Shown: one piece after another, positions 56,402-64,000 of the stretch
How positions within the stretch are numbered: position 1 is the stretch's first letter
Layout of the letters: each line of letters opens with the position of its first letter
Assembly (NCBI GenBank): GCA_027886185.1
Contig: WOAB01000103.1
Location: 496,001 to 560,000, forward strand
Source of the DNA: Rheum nobile
Lineage: Eukaryota; Streptophyta; Magnoliopsida; Caryophyllales; Polygonaceae
Length of the DNA stretch: 64,000 nt
Direction of reading: 5' to 3'
Position numbers and translations under genes: made by a program
Notes under the pieces: generated by a model
The model's database searches: none
What the model saw: only the letters and a program-made list of their open reading frames with translations
What the model was told of the DNA's origin: nothing

Positions 56402-57216
56402 ATCAAATCATCCTGATCAATCTTTGACTGAGAACTAGCAACAACCAAGCTTTGGGAACCTCTCCCACTGTACTGTCTAGAGTCATCAGCCAGAGTAGCA
56501 AATATCTCTAGAGCTTCTTCGTAAGTCCTCTTCAGAATATTCCCACCACATGAAGAATTCACCATCCGACGATCATCTTCACGGAGTCCTCCATGTAAAT
56601 AGAGAATTAGATCATGTTTTTCGTAACCATGGTAGGGACAACTCTTCACCAGTTTCTTGAAGCGCTCATAATAATCATAGAGAGACTCATTAGACAGTTG
56701 CTCCACGTTGCAGATCTTCTTCTTGAGCTGATTGGACTTGATTGCCGGAAAGTATTTATCAAGAAACACCTTCTTCAAATTCACCCAAGTAGTGATGCTC
56801 CCTGGTGGTAAAGAATGATACCAGTCTTTAGCGGAATCCTTCAGAGAAAAGGAAAAGACTCTCAACCTCATCTGATCTTCAGTAATCTCAGATGGCCTCA
56901 TACTGGTGCAGACCTTAAGAAACTCATCCAGGTGCTGAATCGGATCCTCAAGGGGAGTTCCACTGAATTTCGGGAGTAAATGAACTACTCCTGTCTTGAG
57001 CTCAAATTTAACCCCATCACCCAGGGCAGGGAATTGCACACCACGAGTTGGTTGCTCCAAGTTAGGAGCTGTCAAAGATTCAAGAGTAACACGGGCTGCC
57101 ATTATATCAGCTTCCTGAAGTAGCAAATTCGCAGCCCTACGAGCTTGAAGGAAAGTTCTTTCGATTTCTGGATAAAAAACTAGAGGTAGATTATTAGTAA
57201 CACGGGTGTGAACCAT
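56395..57216 (-). CDS. gag: Gag N-terminal part of element E
   Basis: 273 aa from ATG 57216 (MVHTRVTNNL). It contains the Ty3/Gypsy retrotransposon gag core: DPIQHLDEFLKVC ... RLRVFSFSLKDSAKDWYHSLPPGSI ... ESLYDYYERFKKLVKSCPYHGY. These motifs are typical of Athila. A one-base shift near 56405 separates it from the zinc-knuckle frame. Confidence 0.85.
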   Translation of the reverse strand: MVHTRVTNNLPLVFYPEIERTFLQARRAANLLLQEADIMAARVTLESLTAPNLEQPTRGVQFPALGDGVKFELKTGVVHLLPKFSGTPLEDPIQHLDEFLKVCTSMRPSEITEDQMRLRVFSFSLKDSAKDWYHSLPPGSITTWVNLKKVFLDKYFPAIKSNQLKKKICNVEQLSNESLYDYYERFKKLVKSCPYHGYEKHDLILYLHGGLREDDRRMVNSSCGGNILKRTYEEALEIFATLADDSRQYSGRGSQSLVVASSQSKIDQDDLMC

Positions 57217-57269
57217 AAGATAAGTTCACACCAAGATTGGCACACAAATCACACACACAAAATAGATTA

Positions 57270-57293
57270 TTGCCTCCCCGGCAACGACGCCAA
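57270..57293 (-). promoter_or_regulatory. Primer binding site of element E, tRNA-Asp type
   Basis: On the minus strand TGGCGTCGTTGCCGGGGAGG, next to the LTR at 57296. It is complementary (one mismatch) to the 3' end expected for tRNA-Asp, the usual Athila primer. Confidence 0.8.
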
Positions 57294-57295
57294 TT

Positions 57296-58232
57296 TGATA
57301 ACAGGAATTTGTCGTTCTAATTCCTACTATGCAAAATATCCAAACAAATCTTAAACCGTAGTCCTAGGTAAGTAAAGGTCGAATCCACATGGAGGCGAAT
57401 TCTATCTAAATATGCAATTTGTATGTCAATCAAACGTAACCAAAAGGGGGTTTTGTGAGTTTTGTAAGTTCTAAACATGCAAAAGGTAAACAGGCTAAAG
57501 AGTTGTGAAATCATTGATGGGAAAAGCACTTAGTCAAACAACATCCACTATTCGTATGATAAGTTGATCCTAGATACTCATTCAAAATCTCATGCAATAG
57601 ATTAAGAACGAGAATCTCACAACTGATTCAAAACGAAAGCTTCAGCGTCTGACTAAGCCAGGGAGGCTTAGTTCTTCATAACAAATACGTAGAATGAAAT
57701 TAGGGTTCGAGAGAGATATTGGCTGATAGACAAACAAGCCTTTCTCTACCCTTAAATACTAAAGGAAACAAAGTCTGAATTAACCTAAAACGAAATAATA
57801 AATCGTAATAAAATAATGCAAAATAAAGCAAATAAGGAAACGGCTCGGCGGACTTCTGAACAGCGGCGGCGGTCGCTGCAACCTCCACGGCGGGCGCCGT
57901 AATGGTGGCGGGCGCCGTATTTCCACGACGGGCGCCGTGGCCAAGTCGTAGCCATCGTTGTTGGGAGGGTTTAGGCGGCGGTCGCCGTGGCTTCTACGGC
58001 GGGCGCCGTAAGGTACTTCCTCCGAAGTCTTCGTCTCTTCAGCTCCTTGGCGTCTACTTCTGGTGGCTTCCTCCTCAGTGTCTACTATGATCTCCAAAAC
58101 GGCTCAAACACCTCCAAATACACCAACTTCGCCCCCAAACGCCATACACATGAATGTGTCTAAATCTACCCGAATGGCACCAATAAAACCTCTAATGACT
58201 CTTGGTTAAGCCATACAAAGTAGTGCTTATCA
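57296..58232 (-). repeat. 5' LTR of element E
   Basis: 937 bp, about 98-99% identical to the other LTR by eye, with the same six palindromes (57859-58010). Confidence 0.92.
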
Positions 58233-58237
58233 CCTGC

Positions 58238-59175
58238 CCTGCTATTACAAAGCCTGCACAACAGATTACAAAACAATGCTCAAAACTCACAGAAATTACA
58301 AAACTACATACATAAATAATCCTGCACAACATATTACATATAAAATTGCACAACTTTTAAATCATCCAAGTATTATTACAGACAATCGGCCTATATTCTA
58401 ATCTATATTATAATCTAAGACAAAAATAATGTGCTGTCTGTTTCCCAATGACAGAAATTTGGCATTTCTTAAAACATCCATAAAAAGCAAAACTTATTAT
58501 AAGATCTATGTCTTCCAAAAAAACAAGACCACATCTCTTTCACATAGTCGACTCTAAATCTATATATTCTCAGTCATTGTAAAACCCTAAACCACAACAG
58601 AAAAGAGACATTCAAGAGGTAATGCTTAACTAAAGCATAGCTCAGTTATTTCAAGTACATTCTCAGTCATAAGCATAACATTTCAAACCGTACTAATATT
58701 GATTTTGTTAACTTTGTTTCAGTTTTATTCAGGATATCTAGCACTCAGATACAAGGTAATAATTCATTCATTATACTTTGTGCAATATTGAATATATATT
58801 TTCATGTTCATATCAATGTCAGTATAGTATCCGTACCTTCAGGTTTTCTTTTTTAGATCTTGGAACCCTATGAGTTGCCAGAACATCATCCCCTTCTGTA
58901 TCTCTACACCAAACTACAGATCTGTTCACATGAAATAAATGTCTCAGTTTATTTACAGAGTAATGCACGATGACATAAATCAAACAAAGCATGTCTTGAC
59001 GTAGGGATACTGATAAAAACTGAAAGTATACCAATTATTTTCAGATGGGGTTTAAATTTTGTTGTATTAAAAACTGATTCTATTTCATATATTCATAAAT
59101 TCATTTTTATGTTGTAATTCAGATTTTATTTTGATGTTAATATAAATACTGAAAATTGTTTAATCTGAATTATAG
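58238..59175 (+). other. Helitron 5' region continued, upstream of the RPA-like gene
   Basis: First ~110 bp carry the ATTACAAAAC-type repeats. The rest is AT-rich with possible leader exons but none I can support. Confidence 0.45.
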
Positions 59176-61611
59176 ATGTCAAAATTTATACAGCACGTGA
59201 AGGATATTACAGGTACCCGAGGTAATCATGAACTTAAGGTTCGTGTAATCCGTTTATTTAAAGTTCCAAAGAAAGACGATCCAACTCAATACGGAACGAC
59301 TGAACTAATTCTAATGGATGAGCAGATACTGATTAGTAGTTTAAATGTTAACAGATTGTTTTGTGTATTTACAAAATTGTGTGCCTAATCTTGCAATTAA
59401 ATTCAATTCTGTGATATCATTTTTCAGGGTGACAAAATCCATGCAGTCATTAAAGAAGCTTTTATGGTTAGCTTATCTTTATTAAAAGAAGGAGGTGCTT
59501 ATTTGATTTCAAATTTCGGAGTTGCCATATATGATATACCATTTAAGTTTTCTGATCACAAGTATAAGGTCATATTTTATCGCAACACTATCGTTAAACC
59601 ATGTTCGACCATTTCTGTTCCTGTTCATGGATTCAAATTTACTGCATTTGAAAAAATCCTCGACGAGTCATTGGATAAAGGATATCTTTACGGTAAGTTG
59701 TTTTTGAATATTTTAATATTAAAATCCTTTAACTATGTTGTTTTTATGTGTATAATATGCTTCATTAATATCGTACATTTTATGTGTAGATGTTATTGGT
59801 GAATTGGTTGGAATTGGTGAGCAGATAGTGACCTTTACTAAAAGCAATGGCAAAGATGGTAAAAGAATTAATTTGCAATTAATGGATGCAAGGTATTAAT
59901 TATTTATCATTTCTTATTAATTTTTAATGTCATTACACAAATTAAACATTTTCTATTCATAAAAATGATGATTTCTAACTTTTATTTTGTTCATATCACA
60001 ATAACAATATCATTAATTGTACTCTATGGGATGATTTTGCTGATTTATGTCATCCATTTATTGGCGCATCAAATCAAAATACGGTCATTGTTATAGTTCA
60101 GTTCGCTAAGCTTGGGAAATGGAATAATTCACCTAATGTGTCAAATGGATATTATGGCACACGGGTGTATTTTGACGATGAAAGTATTAGCGATATTTCA
60201 AAATTCAAGGAAAGGTATATTATGATGTTTTACTTTTACATATCTGTTTATATTAATTGTAAGCATTCTATTATATTGTTCAACATACTGTTTCTCAAAT
60301 AGTTTCTTTTGGATATTTGGTTATTTTAATTGAAAATAATTTAATATATTGTTTCTTAAACTTTAGTATATCAAAACAATCTGCTTCAAAGGGTGGTAAT
60401 AGTTGTGTACAACTATCCAGTGAGCGATCATACTCTTCTGCTGATATTTTCTTGGATGTGAGTGCAAGAAAAACGTTGGATGAACTGTATGAACATCTTC
60501 ATGAGCGTGGAACGGTAAGTTAAGATTCTAAACAATCTGCTTTAAGGATAGTTGAGATTCTAAACATTTTATATGTAAATATTAATTTTTTTAGATTATT
60601 TATGTGTTTTTAAAGATTCAGTTTTTAGGTTATTTAATAATTATTACACTGATAATTCCTAAAGGTTCTCTAAGCTATTGTTCTTGCCACCATTGACCAT
60701 ATTGAAGATTCATATGGATGGTACTATAATTCATGCAAACGGTGTAAAAGCAAAGTGCAAGCACAAGAAGAACAGTTTTGGTGCAAGAAATGTGATGCAT
60801 TAGTGAACTATGCAATTCCTAGGTAATTAATTAATGACAAATGATTTTTTTTGTTTTTTGTTTATTGAGTTATTTATATATGTTTTTTCCCGTGCAGATT
60901 TTGTGTTCAAGTTAATGTTATAGATGGATCTGGGACTGCTCAATTGACTATATTTGATAGAGAATCTACTCAGTTTTTAAAGAAATCAGTCACAAGCATT
61001 ATTGAGTCAATAGATAAGGTAAATTTTTGGGTCTTAAATTAAGTATATAAAATGTGAAGTGATACGTATATAATGATTCTTATTTCATTAACTCTTTTTT
61101 GTTCATTTTAATTTTCAGGACAAGGACATTAGTATCATCCCAGACGATCTAAATGTGTTGTTAAATAAAAAAATGTTGTTTAGGGTTCTCATTTCCCAAT
61201 TTAATATTAGTAGACTTCCATCTGCAACGGCATACATAGTAACAAACATGACGGATGATTTGACTTTGATTGAAAAGTTTGAACAATGCAGTTTAGAATC
61301 AGAGGTATGCATTCTTCATTTTATTTTTTTTATTTTCAGCTTTGGGTACTTTTATTGATCAAGAACTTTGTTTATTATAGGAAAATCAGGCATCACTTGA
61401 TGTAGAGAATGATGAGGTGTCTAAAGTGTCATCAAATGAAATGGCAACACCCCGTAAGCGTGACTATATAAACATTGATGATGAGGAAAACATCAATTCT
61501 GAGGAGGAGAGTGCTAAATCTGAAGATAGTCATATTACGAATCATGGCAATGGATCAACCACAAAGAAGAGGGTTACTCTAAAGAAAGTGAAGAAGGAAA
61601 AGTTGGACTAA
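59176..61611 (+). pseudogene. RPA70-like single-strand DNA-binding protein gene, Helitron type
   Basis: Nine exons: 59176-59325, 59428-59692, 59790-59892, ~59999-60214, 60367-60514, 60665-60822, 60898-61018, 61119-61304 and 61381-61611, about 525 codons. It resembles replication protein A large subunit: DBD-A-like start (ELKVRVIRLFKVP ... ELILMDEQ|GDKIHAVIK), DBD-B (LMDAR ... NCTLWDDFADL), and DBD-C with a zinc ribbon (CKRC...CKKC, then IPRFCVQVNVIDGSGTAQLTIFD). The tail is acidic/basic with a probable nuclear signal (KKRVTLKKVKKEK). Most introns are GT-AG and in phase. Three defects: intron 1 begins AT instead of GT (59326-59327), intron 3 contains no AG acceptor, and exon 6 has TAA at 60671-60673. 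Plant Helitrons often carry such RPA1-like genes, thought to protect single-stranded DNA in rolling-circle transposition. Confidence 0.8.
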
Positions 61612-62566
61612 ATTAGATTGTTTTTTCTATTATTTGAGCCACTACACTATTTAGTTTTTCAGAGAATTCATGTGTTTTGTTTCAGTTTTTACATTGGTAT
61701 GATGTTGCTAAACCATTGAATGAAATTTATATGTTGGATTTTTCATTTCATCGTGTTATATTTTTGTGTGGTGAATGCGTTTTCTGCTAAACCATTGAAT
61801 GAAATTCACTTCAGTCTCATAAATACCTAAGGTATTTAATTTGTTGATTAATAATCTGTTATGAATCAGTTATGCAAATTTATTATTAACATTAAGTTCT
61901 ACATTATATAAACACTTTGATTATTGAAAAACATAACTGAATATGTATAAAATTAAACACTTTTACACGCTGAGTATTCATGTAAAATGGCAAAGCAGTT
62001 ATGCAATTTTATTAATAACATTCAGTTCTTGAGCATTACATAAGTATTCACAAAAAAAAGATTAGGCTGAAACAACTCGATTCAGAATATGATTGGAGAT
62101 GGTAGTATAAGTGGTCTTACGAAAGACCTTAGGGTTGTTTGTAAAATTCTCTAAGGCAAGTATTAAATTAATGTGATAAAATATTACAGAATATGGAAAT
62201 AAATAGTATATTTTTATATACACAAGGCCAATATGTCTCCTTAAATTTGATTTCATCCCTTAAAACTTTAAAAACTGTATATTTAATTTATAGTATATCT
62301 TTTCAATATGCATATATGTACGAATGTTTTAAATTATATCTTAAAGTATACATTTTTGCTACATGTGTCTATAATTGTGATAAGATCTTTTAATTCTTTC
62401 TCAAATTTACAACTACAAGTATAATGTATCTATAAATGTGATAAGATCTTTTAATTATTTCTAAAAATTTAAGACGAGTACGCTATAAAACATAGCCTCT
62501 TACTTTGTTTCACACATCACGTTTAGAATCTCATTTTACCATTTATATGCTTTCGAAGAATCAGTC
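61612..62566. other. Spacer between the RPA-like gene and the next gene
   Basis: AT-rich. AAACCATTGAATGAAATT occurs twice (61712 and 61790), and GCAGTTATGCAATTTTATTA-like sequence near 61994 recurs from 61866. No gene seen. Confidence 0.5.
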
Positions 62567-63571
62567 ATGGTTCATCCTATTTCTCATGACATCTCAGTTC
62601 ATACTGATGTTGTTTTTCTTTCCGACATGTTACCCGAAAGCCACTTTTTCAGATTTCCACGTATGGCTAATAACTTCCACATGAGAATTTCGTTACCTAT
62701 TGATCTATCTGACGAGGTGAAGTACATCAAGTGTTTGATTTCTATGCCAATTGGTCTTGTAATTGCTACAGAAAGGTACTGTTTTATTTAATATAGTTTT
62801 AATACATTATTCCTATCAAAATTCTTTCATATTCATACGTTAGGTTTAAATAATATGTGTATATATACTGATTTTTATTTATATAATATGCTATATGTAC
62901 ATATCACTGTGATTCCATTGTAACTTTAATACAATGTTTTAAACATGCTAAACAAAAAGTTAAGCCATATTTTTTTCATACCCTATCAATATATTCAATG
63001 TATTTGTTACAGGTTTAAACATGCTTTAGACGAAGTTAATAAGCGATTTTGTCCCTTCATATATGAGAGAGACCCTATTTTGTTCGCGAACAAACAGCTA
63101 AACTGTGCAGTCAAGAATGTCGCTGGCTATTTCGGTCCAACTGAAGAGGCTGATTTTCATTCAACGTTTGGTTCCTATAATCCTATGATTATTGTTCTTA
63201 CATAGGCTGAATTGAATGAAACTGGGCTTGAAGAAATGTTTATACAATATGGTCATGATCGTTATTTACGTATCGATTCATTGTCTAATGAAGAACATAA
63301 TTACATCACATGGCGCAACAGTGATGTAAATATATGGATTAAAGGTGAAGGGATAGAGTATTTGCTGAAATTCAGTAGTAAATGCGTGTTAGCATGGCAA
63401 CTTTCGTGTATTTATGATATGGAGTATGAAATATCTGGACTTCAACTTTGGGCTGTATTGGATGAATTTGCAAAGATTAATCGTCTACCTTGGCAACACT
63501 TGAATGGGAGGCAGGTTGTTATTAATTTGTCAGATGAAGAAGGAGAAGAAGAAGAAGAAGAAGAATATTAA
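62567..63571 (+). pseudogene. Unrecognised two-exon gene with acidic tail, next to the RPA-like gene
   Basis: Exon 62567-62775 (ATG start) and exon 63013-63571 join in phase by a GT-AG intron, about 255 codons, with one in-frame TAG at 63203-63205 after SYNPMIIVLT. Without that stop the frame runs on into AELNETGLEEMF. I do not recognise the family. Visible features: an N-terminal block FFRFPRMANNFHMRISLPID, a middle rich in aromatic residues (GYFGPTEEADFHSTFGSYNP), GLEEMFIQYGHDRYLRIDSL, a WRNSDVNIWIKGEG block, and a C-terminal LSDEEGEEEEEEEY acidic tail. Exon structure, strand and spacing suggest it belongs to the same mobile unit as the RPA-like gene. Confidence 0.5.
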
Positions 63572-64000
63572 ATTGCTAAGAATTTGTCATGTTTTATATT
63601 ATTTTAAAGTTATTTAGACTATTTAGAATTATTTTATCCCATTTCTTGTCATGTTTGAAATTAGTTTAAAGTTATTTAGAATATTTAGAATTATTCTATG
63701 TCATTTTGTTTTCAGGACAAGTGATTGTTTGTTATATAGCATTTCTTAAATACATTTACCAAACCAATTCGTTTTGTTATTAATCCAATCATGACAATAT
63801 TTAGAAACAGAGTTAAAATTTATTTACACTAATCTGAAGCAGTGCAAAATTATAATCTAGATATATTAAACATTATGAAGATCATTTCATATCCAATTTA
63901 AACTGAATTTTATTGGCCCAATAATCAAAAAATATATTATAAGTATAGCAGAATTCATTAAAAACAGTGTTATGTAATTATGTTGTACTCATCAAAAGAA
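63572..64000. other. AT-rich end of window, no gene seen
   Basis: A short duplication (AGTTATTTAGA(C/A)TATTTAGAATTATT at 63608 and 63671) follows the unknown gene; nothing else supportable. Confidence 0.5.

Larger units (their letters stand above)
52010..58232 (-). mobile_element. Athila-like non-autonomous Gypsy element E (gag-protease only)
   Basis: 6223 bp, LTRs of 936 and 937 bp with TGATAA...TTATCA ends, duplication CCTGC (52005-52009 and 58233-58237) and a tRNA-Asp-type primer site. It encodes Athila-style gag and protease but no RT, RNase H or integrase: 54432-52946 is non-coding. It carries many copies of a CGGCGGNCGCCG palindrome in LTRs, gag and 3' region. Confidence 0.93.
51076..64000 (+). 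mobile_element. Probable Helitron, 5' end to window end, split by element E
   Basis: Starts TCTACTATATAATAACTAAA directly after an A (51075), in the style of plant Helitron 5' termini. Imperfect CTGCACA-plus-ATTACAAAAC repeats lie on both sides of the element E insertion (51565-51965 and 58233-58345), showing one continuous unit. Downstream are an RPA70-like gene and a second unknown gene on the same strand. RPA-like genes are known Helitron cargo. No Rep/helicase frame and no hairpin-CTRR terminus lie within the window, so extent and autonomy are open. Confidence 0.45.

Noticed and set aside
1..64000. CRISPR arrays, bacterial operons, rRNA or tRNA genes
   Set aside because: No regular spacer arrays, no rRNA sequence and no full cloverleaf tRNA were seen; tRNA-like words occur only in SINE-like elements and primer sites.

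Overview
This is plant nuclear DNA, most likely from a eudicot with a repeat-rich genome. It holds LTR retrotransposons primed by tRNA-iMet and tRNA-Asp, long-TIR, hAT and CACTA-type DNA transposon sequence, tRNA-like SINEs, Helitron-like ends, and one ordinary host gene with GT-AG introns. That host gene is a heavy-metal-associated isoprenylated plant protein (HIPP) at 33983-34716. I cannot name the species.

Layout. 1-1978: 3' end of a SIRE/Maximus-type Copia element (D) whose LTR is split by a reverse solo LTR. 2804-12747: complete SIRE-type element A (+), with 861-bp LTRs, TSD TGCTT, an open gag, a pol broken by four in-frame stops, and an extra GC-rich ORF with its own TATA-like box. 13469-21952: SIRE-type element C (-), TSD GATCG, a more distant family whose reverse transcriptase has lost YVDD. 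22386-22541: a SINE. 22746-31284: SIRE-type element B (-), TSD GAATC, carrying a 366-bp near-perfect palindrome in pol. 31626-32827: a degenerate CGGGT-rich repeat. About 33069-33562: a long inverted repeat just upstream of HIPP. 34717-39551: AT-rich intergenic DNA with small SINE- and Helitron-like pieces. 39552-43260: Tork-type Copia element F (+) with RT-RNase H deleted. 43411-49554: a 6.1-kb Mutator-like element with TIRs of about 250 bp, a near 9-bp TSD, arrays of small hairpins and unidentified minus-strand cargo, and containing a CACTA fragment. 49784-50359: a non-autonomous hAT element. From 51076 to the window end: a probable Helitron start, then a nine-exon RPA70-like gene (59176-61611) and an unrecognised two-exon gene (62567-63571). 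This is interrupted by a 6.2-kb Athila-like gag-protease element E (52010-58232, -).

How the parts work together. Every LTR element here is damaged in at least one essential enzyme, so each would need another copy for movement. The combination most worth following is the Helitron-like start plus an RPA70-like single-strand DNA-binding protein plus an unknown acidic-tailed protein. RPA1-like genes are known passengers of plant Helitrons, but no Rep/helicase gene is visible before the window ends. Several element families also carry many copies of a family-specific short palindrome, in coding as well as non-coding parts, which ordinary gene annotation does not explain.
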